Source of the DNA: DATKQJ01 sp035534295 | GTDB lineage: Bacteria > Chloroflexota > Dormibacteria > Dormibacterales > Dormibacteraceae | Length of the DNA stretch: 64,000 bases | NCBI GenBank assembly: GCA_035534295.1 | Contig: DATLSE010000039.1 | Span: forward strand, 14,245-78,244 | Direction of reading: 5' to 3' | Shown: positions 46,263 to 54,302 of the stretch, in pieces | How the letters are laid out: each line of letters starts with the position of its first letter | Position numbering within the stretch: the first letter of the stretch is position 1 | Position numbers and translations under genes: made by a program | The notes under the pieces: generated by a model | What the model was told of the DNA's origin: nothing | What the model saw: the letters and a program-made list of their open reading frames with translations, nothing else | The model's database searches: none

Positions 46263-48707
46263 ATGCGGGGCGCGGAGAGGCACGGCTACGTGCCACAGGA
46301 GATTGAGGCCCGCTGGCAGCGGGAATGGGCGGAACGGGGCGTGATGCGAGCCGACGACAGCTCGCGCCGGCCCAAGTTCTACAACCTGGTCATGTTTCCC
46401 TATCCGAGCGGGGATCTGCACATGGGTCACATGCGCAACTACGTCATCGGCGATCTCATCGGGCGCTACCAGACCATGCGCGGATTCGAGGTCTTGAATC
46501 CGTTCGGCTGGGACGCCTTCGGCCTCCCGGCCGAGAACGCGGCCATGAAGGCGGGGATCCATCCAGAGGGCTGGGTCCGGGCCAACATCGGTCGGGCCAA
46601 AGAGCAGCTCGGCATGATGGGGGTGCTCTACGACTGGGCGCGCGAGGTGACCACGTGCGCGCCCGACTATTACCAGTTCACCCAGGAGCTGTTCCTGCTC
46701 TTCCTCGAGCGCCGGCTTGCCTACCGCGCCATGGCCCCGGTCAACTGGTGTCCGATCGATCAGACCGTGCTCGCCAACGAGCAGGTGATCAACGGCTGCT
46801 GCTGGCGCCATCCCGAGACCCCGGTGGAGCGGCGCGACCTGGAGCAGTGGTTCCTGGCCATCACCCAGTACGCCGACCGTCTACTAGACGACCTGGCGCT
46901 GCTCGGGGAATGGCCGGAGAAGGTGCGCGTCATGCAGCAGAACTGGATCGGCCGCAGTCGCGGTCTCGAGGTCGACTTCGAGCTCGAGGGCCATCCCGGT
47001 GAGCGCCTCAGCATCTACACCACCCGCCCGGACACGCTTTACGGCGTCACCTTCATGGTGCTGGCGCCCGAGCACCCGCTTTTGGATCGCATCACCCGGC
47101 CCGATCGGGCGGCGGAGGTCGCGGCCTACGTGGGGCGCAGTCGCACCCAGACCGACATCGAACGCCTCTCCACCGAGCGCGACAAGACCGGAGTCGACAC
47201 CGGTGCCGTGGCCATCAACCCGGTCAACGGAGAGCGGGTGCCGGTCTGGATCTCCGACTACGTCCTCATGACCTATGGCACCGGCGCGATCATGGCCGTG
47301 CCCGGCCACGACAGCCGTGACTTCGCCTTCGCGCGCCAGTTTGGTCTACCCGTGCGCGAGGTGATCGTGGGCCCCAAGGGCCCCCAGGGGGAGCTCGAGG
47401 AGGCCTTCTTGGAGCACGGAACCATGGTTCACAGCGGGCGCTACGACGGGCTCGACTTCGAGCGCGGGTTCGAGCGCCTGGCCGACGATCTGGGGGCGCG
47501 CGGACTGGGCCGTCGGGCGACCAAGTTCCGGCTCCGCGACTGGCTCGTCTCCCGCCAGCGCTACTGGGGCTGCCCGATCCCCGTGGTCCACTGCCCCAGC
47601 TGTGGCATCGTCCCCGTCCCCCGCGGCGAGCTCCCAGTGCTGCTGCCCGAGCGATACGCACCGCTCTCCGCCCAGCCCGAGTGGTACCAGGTGCCCTGCC
47701 CGGCCTGCTCGTCCCCGGCCCGGCGCGAGACCGACACCATGGACACCTTCATCGACTCCAGCTGGTATTTCCTGCGCTACACCAGCGCCAAGGACCGATC
47801 CCAGCCCTTCGATCGCGCTCTCGCAGATCGCTGGATGCCGGTCGATCAATACACCGGCGGCGTCGAGCACGCCATCCTCCACCTGCTCTATTCGCGCTTC
47901 TTTCAAAAAATCCTCCACGACGCCGGGCGCACCGCGGCCAGCGAGCCGTTCGAGCGCCTGTTCACGCAGGGCATGGTCAAGCGCGGGGGCCAGGTAATGA
48001 GCAAATCTCGCGGCAACGGGGTCGCGCCCGACGACCTGGTGGCGCGTGAGGGGGCGGATGCGGGCCGGGTCTACGAGATGTTCATCGGACCCCCCGAGGA
48101 GGATGCGGAGTGGACCGACGCCGCCCTCGCCGGTCCGGTGCGCTTTCTGCACAAGGTGTGGCGCCTGGCCCTGGAGCCGGAGTCCTTTGCCGGAGCGGGG
48201 AGCGCCGACCCCTCGGTGCTCGAGCGCCGCCGCCATCAGGCGGTGGCGCGGATCAGCGAGGACTACCAGGGCTTTCACTTCAACACCGCGGTGGCGGCGC
48301 TGATGGAGTTCGGCAATGCCCTCGAAGCCCATCTCCGCTCGGGCGGAGCGACCTCGGGAGTGTTCGAGGAGGCCCTGCGCACATTCCTCCTCCTCCTCCA
48401 CCCGATGGCGCCCCACATCACCGACGAGCTCTGGCAGCGCCTGGGACAATCCGGCCTCTGCATCGAGCAACCCTGGCCCGCCTTCGATCCCTCCGCGGCG
48501 CTCGAGCCCGAGGTGACGTTGGTGGTGCAGGTGGCCGGGCGTGTCCGCGAGCGGCTCAGAGTGCCACAGGGAAGCACCCAGGACCAGGTCCTGGCCCATG
48601 CCCTCAAGTCCGAGTCGGTGCTCCGGGCGCTGGGCCAGGGGCGGCCGCCGGCGCGCGTTATCTTCGTTCCCGACCGGCTCTTGAACCTGGTTCCCCAGCC
48701 CGATTGA
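46263..48707 (+). CDS. leuS: leucyl-tRNA synthetase
   Basis: An 814-residue class Ia synthetase. It has the HMGH motif (about residue 55) in PYPSGDLHMGHMRNYVIGD, and the editing domain with 'TTRPDTLYGVTFMVLAPEHP' and the GTGAIMAVPGHD region (about 340). A zinc-type insertion (CPSCGIVPVP) and VMSKSRGN (about 578) in the KMSKS position follow, then an anticodon-binding domain. ATG 46263 is preferred over the earlier ATG 46233, which would share bases with the divergent HIT start. Its stop overlaps the TTG of the next gene. Confidence 0.96.
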   Translation: MRGAERHGYVPQEIEARWQREWAERGVMRADDSSRRPKFYNLVMFPYPSGDLHMGHMRNYVIGDLIGRYQTMRGFEVLNPFGWDAFGLPAENAAMKAGIHPEGWVRANIGRAKEQLGMMGVLYDWAREVTTCAPDYYQFTQELFLLFLERRLAYRAMAPVNWCPIDQTVLANEQVINGCCWRHPETPVERRDLEQWFLAITQYADRLLDDLALLGEWPEKVRVMQQNWIGRSRGLEVDFELEGHPGERLSIYTTRPDTLYGVTFMVLAPEHPLLDRITRPDRAAEVAAYVGRSRTQTDIERLSTERDKTGVDTGAVAINPVNGERVPVWISDYVLMTYGTGAIMAVPGHDSRDFAFARQFGLPVREVIVGPKGPQGELEEAFLEHGTMVHSGRYDGLDFERGFERLADDLGARGLGRRATKFRLRDWLVSRQRYWGCPIPVVHCPSCGIVPVPRGELPVLLPERYAPLSAQPEWYQVPCPACSSPARRETDTMDTFIDSSWYFLRYTSAKDRSQPFDRALADRWMPVDQYTGGVEHAILHLLYSRFFQKILHDAGRTAASEPFERLFTQGMVKRGGQVMSKSRGNGVAPDDLVAREGADAGRVYEMFIGPPEEDAEWTDAALAGPVRFLHKVWRLALEPESFAGAGSADPSVLERRRHQAVARISEDYQGFHFNTAVAALMEFGNALEAHLRSGGATSGVFEEALRTFLLLLHPMAPHITDELWQRLGQSGLCIEQPWPAFDPSAALEPEVTLVVQVAGRVRERLRVPQGSTQDQVLAHALKSESVLRALGQGRPPARVIFVPDRLLNLVPQPD

Positions 48708-49711
48708 GTCCTTGGGGCCGGCCGGGTCTCAACCTGCCGGCGGCTGCGACCCCGCAGCAGGCAATCGAACTGGCCCACCTGGCCGAGATCGGCGGGGCGG
48801 GCGCGATCTGGGTCCCGGACGTGCGCCGCGATCCATTCGTGCTCGCCGCGGCCGCCGTCGCCGGCTCGGTCAGCGTGGGCGTGGGGACCGCGGTGGCGGT
48901 CGCCTTCGCGCGCTCGCCCACGGTCACGGCAGCCTCGGCGTGGGACCTGCAGAGCTGGAGTGGGGGGCGCTTCACCCTGGGGCTGGGGACGCAGGTCGCG
49001 GCCCTGCTCAGGGCTCGCTTTGGGGTTCAGGCGGAGCATCCCGCGGCGCGGATGGCCGAATACGTGACCGCGGTGCGAGCCTGCTTTGCCGCCTACCGGC
49101 ATGGTTACGGTGGGCACCGGGGGGAGTTCTACGCGATCCGCCGCCCGGCGCTCGACACCGGTCCCGATCTGGATCCGCCGTCCGATCCGCCGATCCGGCT
49201 GGCAGCGGTGAATCCGCACATGGCCCGCGTCTGTGGACGCGTCGCCGATGGTCTGATCGCCCACCCGTTCAGCACTCCGGGTTACCTGGAGGAGGTGGTG
49301 CGGCCGGAGCTGGCCCGGGGCGCGGCCGAGGCCGGGCGCGAGGCGCCGCCCATATCGGTGCAGCTGGTCGTGGCCTCGAGCCTGGAGCAGGCGGCGATGC
49401 AGCTGGTTCCCTACGCGGTTCCCGCCTACGCCCGAGTGATGGCCCACCTGGGTCTGAGCGGGCTCATCGACGAGGTCGGGGAATTGACCCGCGGGGGCCG
49501 GCTCAAATCGGCCGCGGCCATCCTGGCTGATCGCGCTGCGGGCGAGCTGGGGGTGATCGTGGCCCGGGACGCGAGCGAGCTCGCCCAGGGCCTGGAGCGC
49601 TGGGCCCCCGTCGTCGACGAGGTATCGCTCGGCGTGCCCTGGTTCGGCGTCGGTGCGGCTGAGCAGATCCAGGCCTCGACGGCGCTGGCCGGCTGGCTGG
49701 CCGAGATCTAG
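48704..49711 (+). CDS. luciferase-like (LLM class) F420-type oxidoreductase
   Basis: About 335 residues from TTG 48704, which overlaps the leuS stop (TTGA). The TIM-barrel luciferase fold is indicated by 'AIELAHLAEIGGAGAIWVPDVRRDPFVLAAAAV', 'VGVGTAVAVAFARSPTVTAASAWDLQSWSGGRFTLGLGT' and 'RVCGRVADGLIAHPFSTPGYLEEVV'. This pattern is that of F420-dependent probable oxidoreductases (Rv2161c-like). The cofactor (F420 or FMN) cannot be told from sequence alone and the substrate is unknown. Confidence 0.8.
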   Translation: MSPWGRPGLNLPAAATPQQAIELAHLAEIGGAGAIWVPDVRRDPFVLAAAAVAGSVSVGVGTAVAVAFARSPTVTAASAWDLQSWSGGRFTLGLGTQVAALLRARFGVQAEHPAARMAEYVTAVRACFAAYRHGYGGHRGEFYAIRRPALDTGPDLDPPSDPPIRLAAVNPHMARVCGRVADGLIAHPFSTPGYLEEVVRPELARGAAEAGREAPPISVQLVVASSLEQAAMQLVPYAVPAYARVMAHLGLSGLIDEVGELTRGGRLKSAAAILADRAAGELGVIVARDASELAQGLERWAPVVDEVSLGVPWFGVGAAEQIQASTALAGWLAEI

Positions 49712-49734
49712 CCCGGGCGGCTCTCCCGGCTCAC

Positions 49735-49740
49735 TACGAT
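49735..49740 (+). promoter_or_regulatory. -10 box of the VOC-protein gene (leaderless candidate)
   Basis: TACGAT ends 6 nt before ATG 49747, so transcription would start at the ATG. No -35 is visible. Confidence 0.3.
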
Positions 49741-49746
49741 GGGACC

Positions 49747-50121
49747 ATGGAGGATGAATTCGAGTACCGCTGGGACCACGTTCAGCTCGCCATCCCACCG
49801 GCCTCCGAGGACGCCTGCCGCGCCTTCTACGTTGGGCTCCTGGGTCTGCGCGAGGTACAAAAGCCCGATCCCCTGGCGGCCCGCGGGGGCCTCTGGCTGC
49901 AGGGCTCCGGGCTCCAGCTGCACCTTGGAGTTGAGCTGGACTTCCGGCCCGCGCTCAAGGCCCACCCGGCGCTGGCGCTCGATCGCCTCGACCGGCTGGC
50001 CCAGCGCCTGGAGCGGGCCGGGGTCGAGGTGGGGTGGGACGATAATCTGCCCGGACGCTCGCGTTTTTACGCCCACGACCCGGTCGGCAACCGCCTCGAG
50101 TTCGTGTCCGCGGCCGGTTGA
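49747..50121 (+). CDS. glyoxalase/VOC superfamily protein
   Basis: A 124-residue single-domain vicinal-oxygen-chelate protein from ATG 49747. The fold is shown by 'WDHVQLAIPPASEDACRAFYVGLLGLREV' at the N-terminus and 'LAQRLERAGVEVGWDDNLPGRSRFYAHDPVGNRLEFV' at the end, with His and Glu metal ligands at the usual ends (DHVQL and RLEF). Similar small VOC proteins are annotated as glyoxalase or bleomycin-resistance family without known substrate. It lies between the LLM gene and tRNA-Gln. Confidence 0.85.
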   Translation: MEDEFEYRWDHVQLAIPPASEDACRAFYVGLLGLREVQKPDPLAARGGLWLQGSGLQLHLGVELDFRPALKAHPALALDRLDRLAQRLERAGVEVGWDDNLPGRSRFYAHDPVGNRLEFVSAAG

Positions 50122-50127
50122 GAGCTG

Positions 50128-50198
50128 CTGGGGCGGAAGGGATCGAACCTTCGATCGGGGATCCAAAGTCCCCAGCCTTACCACTTGGCCACGCCCCA
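50128..50198 (-). tRNA. tRNA-Gln (anticodon TTG)
   Basis: The minus-strand cloverleaf begins TGGGGCGTGGCCAAGTGGTA. The anticodon stem GGGGA/TCCCC encloses CTTTGGA, giving anticodon TTG (codon CAA). The T arm GAAGG/CCTTC encloses TTCGATC. The acceptor TGGGGCG pairs with CGCCCCA, with G as the discriminator base. The 3' CCA is not encoded. Length 71 nt. Confidence 0.94.
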
Positions 50199-50259
50199 AT
50201 CGCAGCGTGGGCTAGGGTACCGCGCCCTCGCCGACGCACCGTTTAGGATCGTGCCCGAG

Positions 50260-51195
50260 GTGAGCGAGCCGACCACCATCCACCTGATCCACGGCGAGGA
50301 GAGCTTCCTGGTCCAGGAACAGGGGACGAAGATCCTGGCCGGCTGGCGCCAGGGATTGGTCTCGGATTTCGGGCTCGACATCCTCGATCCCGCCGCCGGC
50401 GCCGACCATCTCCGCGACGCCGTGATGCAGGCCCCCTTCCTCGATCCCCACCGGGTGGTGGTGGTGCGCTCCGTCCCTCCCCGGCGCGCCGACTCCCTGG
50501 CCCCAGCGCTCGACTTCGTCGCCGACAGCACCCGGCTCCTTATCACCGTGGCCGGCCCCGTGCGTGCCTCGAGCCAGCTCGTGAAGGCGGTCAAGCGGGC
50601 GGGGGGACAGGTGAGCGAACACGGCCGGCTGAAGCCGCGCCAGCTGGCGGATTGGATTCGGGAGCGCACCCGCGCCTACGGACTTCCCGCGCTGGCGGCC
50701 GCGAGTCTGGTCAAGGGCGCGATTCCCGATCTCGGGGTGATCGACTCCGAGCTCCAAAAGTTGGCCGCGTACCGCGCCGGAGGACACGAGCTGGACCCGG
50801 CCTCGATCGCCGAGCTGCTGGTCGCAGGGCGCGAGGGCGACATCTTCAATCTCACCGACGGCATCGTCCCGGTCCCGGGAGCCGACAGCATGCGCACGCT
50901 CGACTCGCTGCTCGGATCGGAATCGCCGACCGCGATCTCGTTTCGCCTGGCCCGGCATCTGGCCCTGGTGCTGGAGGTGGCCACCCGGCAGCGCCGGGGC
51001 GAGTCCCTGGCTCAGGTCCAGGGGGAGCTCAGCCAGCATCCGTTCGTGGTTCAAAAGGCCTACGAGGCGGCGCGCCGGACCGAACCGGAGCGATTGGAGG
51101 CTGGACTTGAAGCCCTGCTGGACTATGAGTGGAAGGTCAAATCGGGGCAGATCGACGCCGAATGGGGCTTGCGGGTCGCCCTGACCAGGCTCTAG
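50260..51195 (+). CDS. holA: DNA polymerase III delta subunit
   Basis: About 311 residues from GTG 50260 (MSEPTTIHLIHGEESFLV); GTG 50251 is possible but too close to the AGGA at 50246. HolA architecture is visible: an N-terminal 'HLIHGEESFLVQEQ' region, a central degenerate AAA+ fold ('VVVVRSVPPRRADS', 'LLITVAGPVRASSQLVKAVK'), then the helical collar ('AISFRLARHLALVLEVA...GESLAQVQGELSQHPFVVQKAYE'). It loads the sliding clamp as part of the clamp loader. It is convergent with rpsT, a frequent bacterial pairing. Confidence 0.92.
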   Translation: MSEPTTIHLIHGEESFLVQEQGTKILAGWRQGLVSDFGLDILDPAAGADHLRDAVMQAPFLDPHRVVVVRSVPPRRADSLAPALDFVADSTRLLITVAGPVRASSQLVKAVKRAGGQVSEHGRLKPRQLADWIRERTRAYGLPALAAASLVKGAIPDLGVIDSELQKLAAYRAGGHELDPASIAELLVAGREGDIFNLTDGIVPVPGADSMRTLDSLLGSESPTAISFRLARHLALVLEVATRQRRGESLAQVQGELSQHPFVVQKAYEAARRTEPERLEAGLEALLDYEWKVKSGQIDAEWGLRVALTRL

Positions 51196-51210
51196 GCGCC
51201 GGTGGAAGAC

Positions 51211-51624
51211 CTACTTGGTGGTCTTGGGGCTGCGCGTCGTCTTGGTGGTGGACCCGGCGGCGGCGCGCGCGGTGCCGGCCTTGGCCTTGGGAGCAGCTTT
51301 GGCCTTGGGAGCGGCCTTGGACTTGGGAGCGGCCTTGGACTTGGGAGCCGGCGCCTCAACCTCGCCCATCTGTCCCAGCCGACGCATCACGCGTGCCTTG
51401 CGCCGGGCCGCATTGTTGGCGTGCAGGATGCCCTTGGACGCGGCCCGATCGAGGGCGGAGACCGCGGCCACGGCCAGCTCCTGAGCCCCGCTCGTCTCGC
51501 CCTGGGCGACGACGCGCCGGAACTTGGTCACGCTGGTCTTAACCGCCGACTTGACCGAGCGATTCTTTAGGGCTCGCTCGGCGCTACGCCGAGCGTCCTT
51601 CTTGGAGGAAGGGATGTTAGCCAT
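51211..51624 (-). CDS. rpsT: 30S ribosomal protein bS20 with repetitive basic tail
   Basis: A 137-residue protein. Residues 1-85 match bS20 (MANIPSSKKDARRSAERALKN, then ALDRAASKGILHANNAARRKARV). An extra ~50-residue C-terminal tail of Ala/Pro/Lys repeats, in units like APKSKA, makes it longer than the usual ~88 residues and histone-H1-like. The tail is encoded by four 18-nt tandem units at 51277-51348. A TATAAT box lies at 51667-51662 on this strand, giving a leader of about 30 nt. Confidence 0.93.
   Translation of the reverse strand: MANIPSSKKDARRSAERALKNRSVKSAVKTSVTKFRRVVAQGETSGAQELAVAAVSALDRAASKGILHANNAARRKARVMRRLGQMGEVEAPAPKSKAAPKSKAAPKAKAAPKAKAGTARAAAGSTTKTTRSPKTTK
51277..51348. repeat. 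four 18-bp tandem units in the rpsT tail
   Basis: Units at 51277-51294, 51295-51312, 51313-51330 and 51331-51348. The last two are identical; the first two differ by several bases. They encode six-residue Ala-Pro-Lys units and could expand or contract by slippage. Confidence 0.75.
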
Positions 51625-51657
51625 GGGTCGTCCTGAGGTGGGAGCTGAGCACGAGTC

Positions 51658-51667
51658 TAGGATTATA
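51658..51667. promoter_or_regulatory. overlapping divergent -10 boxes of rpsT and the carbonic-anhydrase gene
   Basis: TAGGAT (51658-51663, plus strand) lies 10 nt before ATG 51674. A perfect TATAAT (51667-51662, minus strand) lies about 37 nt before the rpsT ATG. They overlap by two bases within a 49-bp divergent gap. Confidence 0.5.
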
Positions 51668-51673
51668 GGGCCA

Positions 51674-52198
51674 ATGCCGCTCTTCGAGCTCGACGGGCGC
51701 AGCCCTCAGGTCCACCCCAGCGCTTTTGTCGCGCCCACCGCGGTGCTCATCGGCGACGTCGTGGTTGCCGCCGAGGCCAGCATCTGGTTCGGCGCCGTGC
51801 TCCGCGGGGACCAGGCTCGGATCGAGATCGGGGCCGGCTCCAACGTCCAGGACGGGGCGGTCATTCACTGTGCCCAGGGTCTGCCCACTCAGGTCGGAGC
51901 CGGGGTCACGATCGGGCACGTGGCGTGCATCGAGGGCTGCGTGATCGAAGACGGATCCACCGTGGGCACCGGCGCCATCATGCTCCAGCGCAGCCGCCTT
52001 GGGACCGGTTCCATGCTGGCCGCAGGCTCGGTCCTGACCGAGGGACAGGAGGTGCCCCCGGGGATGCTCGCGGCCGGGGTTCCAGCGCTGGTGAAAAAGC
52101 CCCTTTCAGGGTCATCGGCGCGCTGGGCGAGCGAGCCCGCGCAGCGCTATCGCGAGAACCGTCTGCGCTACCAACGGGGCCTGCGGCCGGTCGATTGA
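51674..52198 (+). CDS. gamma-carbonic anhydrase-like hexapeptide-repeat protein
   Basis: A 174-residue left-handed beta-helix protein of the gamma-CA/PaaY/YrdA group, with repeats such as 'GDVVVAAEASIWFGAVLRGDQARIEIGAGSNVQDGAVIHC' and 'VTIGHVACIEGCVIEDGSTVGTGAIML'. Histidines in VIHC and IGHVA are the usual metal ligands; the third expected His (GHG.) appears as HVAC, so the metal site is not fully typical. Carbonic anhydrase activity is not assured. Its stop overlaps the ispE start (TTGA). Confidence 0.85.
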   Translation: MPLFELDGRSPQVHPSAFVAPTAVLIGDVVVAAEASIWFGAVLRGDQARIEIGAGSNVQDGAVIHCAQGLPTQVGAGVTIGHVACIEGCVIEDGSTVGTGAIMLQRSRLGTGSMLAAGSVLTEGQEVPPGMLAAGVPALVKKPLSGSSARWASEPAQRYRENRLRYQRGLRPVD

Positions 52199-52941
52199 AG
52201 CTGGCCCTCGGCGCCCACGCCAAGCTCAACTTGGAGCTCAGCGTCCTGGGTTCGACCGGGGACGGGCAGCACCTGGTCCGAACGGTCCTGCAGGCCGTGT
52301 CCCTGCACGACCTGATCTGGGCCGAGCCGGCCGCGCGGACCGAGCTCGTAGGAGGGACCACCGACGACCTCGTGCTGCGCGCGGCGGCGGCCCTGGAGCA
52401 GCGGAGCCAGAGGAACCTACCTACGCTTTTCGGACTCGAAAAGCGGATCCCGGTCGGCGCCGGATTGGGCGGAGGGAGCTCGGACGCGGCCGCCGCGCTC
52501 CGCCTCATGGCCCAGATCCATGGCCTCGATTTGGCCCTGGAGCCGGTCGCGGCCGGGCTCGGAGCCGACGTCCCCTTCTTTTTGTCGGGGGGGCGCCAGC
52601 TGGGGTTGGACCGGGGTCAGATCCTCTCGCCTCTGGGTTTTGAGCCGGGCTGGTATCTGCTGGCGTGGCCGGGATTTGGCCTCTCCACAGCCGAGGTCTA
52701 CGCGGCCTGGGACGAGGTCGGGGGGGAGGGGACCAACCACCTGCTGCGGGCGGCGCTGACGGTCGAGCCGAGGCTTTTGGAGTTCGCCCGCGAACTGGGA
52801 GCCCACTGGTCCATGAGCGGCAGCGGATCGGCCTTCTACCGCGCCTTCAAAACTCCCGAGGAGGCCGAGGGGGAGCGCCTTCGGGTGGAGCGGCTGGCGC
52901 CCTGGAGTGGACTCTACCGAGGCCTTGGAGCGTGGGCATGA
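52195..52941 (+). CDS. ispE: 4-diphosphocytidyl-2-C-methyl-D-erythritol kinase
   Basis: A 248-residue GHMP kinase of the MEP isoprenoid pathway. 'AHAKLNLELSVLG' at the N-terminus and the glycine-rich ATP loop PVGAGLGGGSSDAAAAL (about residues 86-102) are diagnostic, as is 'GADVPFFLSGG'. It is shorter than many IspE (about 280). TTG 52195 overlaps the upstream stop and fits the conserved N-terminus; the 3' end overlaps murT by 4 nt. It supplies isoprenoid precursors, including undecaprenyl phosphate for wall synthesis. Confidence 0.92.
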   Translation: MKLALGAHAKLNLELSVLGSTGDGQHLVRTVLQAVSLHDLIWAEPAARTELVGGTTDDLVLRAAAALEQRSQRNLPTLFGLEKRIPVGAGLGGGSSDAAAALRLMAQIHGLDLALEPVAAGLGADVPFFLSGGRQLGLDRGQILSPLGFEPGWYLLAWPGFGLSTAEVYAAWDEVGGEGTNHLLRAALTVEPRLLEFARELGAHWSMSGSGSAFYRAFKTPEEAEGERLRVERLAPWSGLYRGLGAWA

Positions 52942-54302
52942 TGCGCAGCCGGGCGGCGGTGGTGGCGGGCAAGACGGTCGGCGCGCTGTCGCGCCTGACC
53001 CGGCGCGGGGGTGGCACGACCTTTCCCGGCGACGTGGCCCGCGCGATCGATCCCGGGGTGCTGACCCGCCTTGCAGCCGAGCTCGGCTCGGGCTCGGTGG
53101 TGGTCACCGGGACCAACGGCAAGACCACCACCGCGCGCCTCATCGCCGAGGCGCTGGCGGCTCTGCCCGCGCGCGTGGTCGCCAATCGAGCGGGTGCCAA
53201 CATGATCTACGGGGCGACCGCGGCGGCCCTGGGGGCGGCGGGCTGGGGGGGTGGACTGAAAGCCGACTTCGGCGTCTTTGAGGTCGATGAGGCCGTTCTC
53301 CCCCAGGCCGTGGATGAGATCCGGCCCCGGGTGGTCGTGGTGGGCAACCTGTTCCGTGACCAGCTCGATCGCTACGGCGAGTTGGAGCAGCTCGCGCTCA
53401 CCATTCAGCGCGCCCTGGGTCGGCTCCCCCTCTCGGCCCAGGCGGTGCTCAACGCGGACGATCCGCGGGTGGCTCAGATCGGGCTCGGGCTGGACCGGCC
53501 CCCGCTCTGGTACGGCCTCGACGACGCTTCGGTCTCCGCTCCCGAGCTCCCCCACGCGGCCGACGCGCGCACCTGCCCCCGTTGCGGCCGGGGGCTCGCG
53601 TTCAGCGCCGTCTACGTCGGTCACAACGGTCACTGGCGCTGCCCGGGGGGGGACTTCGAGCGCCCCACACCCCAAATCACGGCGACCTCGATCGTGCGCC
53701 ACGGGCTCGAGTCGCTCGAACTCCAGATCGGCGGCCAGAGCTTTGCTCTGCCCCTGGGCGGGCTCTACAACGCCTACAACCTGACCGCCGCGGTGGCGGC
53801 CCTAAGCCAGCTCGGAATCGATCCGGCTCGGGCGAGGGCGAGCCTGGCGCGCGCCCAACCGGCCTTCGGGCGCCAGGAGCGCTTCAGCCAGGGAGGTAGA
53901 TCCTTCACCCTTCTGCTGGCCAAGAACCCGACCGGTTTCAATGAGATCCTGCGGGAGGCGGCGGGGGCGCAGGAGGGACGTTTTCTGATCGCCCTCAACG
54001 ATCGCGTGGCGGACGGCACCGACGTCTCCTGGATCTGGGACGTGGACTTTGAGATTCTGGCCTCGCGCCCCGAAGCGGTGATCCCGGCCGGCCGCCGCGG
54101 CCGCGACCTGGCGCTGCGCATGAAGTACGCGGGGGTGGCGTGCGAGCCCGCCCAGGATTCCTTGGAGAGAGCTTTGGATCGTCTCCTCGAGGTCACCCCG
54201 CCGGGATCGCAGGGATACATCCTGCTCACCTATACCGCGCTCTTGGAGATGCACCGAGTGTTGGTCAAGCGGGGCTGGCTGCGCCCCTTCTGGGCGTCGT
54301 GA
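52938..54302 (+). CDS. murT: lipid II isoglutaminyl synthase, MurT subunit
   Basis: A 454-residue Mur-ligase-like subunit that, with GatD, amidates the D-Glu of lipid II. The P-loop TGTNGKTTTARL lies at about residues 56-68, followed by the central domain. A C-terminal DUF1727 region runs from about residue 325 (AKNPTGFNEILRE, then ALNDRVADGTDVSWIWDVDFE). The zinc-ribbon insertion CPRCGRG...HWRCPGGDF (about 213-245) has three cysteines where the family usually has four (CPxC). ATG 52938 overlaps the ispE stop and its stop overlaps gatD. Confidence 0.94.
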   Translation: MMRSRAAVVAGKTVGALSRLTRRGGGTTFPGDVARAIDPGVLTRLAAELGSGSVVVTGTNGKTTTARLIAEALAALPARVVANRAGANMIYGATAAALGAAGWGGGLKADFGVFEVDEAVLPQAVDEIRPRVVVVGNLFRDQLDRYGELEQLALTIQRALGRLPLSAQAVLNADDPRVAQIGLGLDRPPLWYGLDDASVSAPELPHAADARTCPRCGRGLAFSAVYVGHNGHWRCPGGDFERPTPQITATSIVRHGLESLELQIGGQSFALPLGGLYNAYNLTAAVAALSQLGIDPARARASLARAQPAFGRQERFSQGGRSFTLLLAKNPTGFNEILREAAGAQEGRFLIALNDRVADGTDVSWIWDVDFEILASRPEAVIPAGRRGRDLALRMKYAGVACEPAQDSLERALDRLLEVTPPGSQGYILLTYTALLEMHRVLVKRGWLRPFWAS

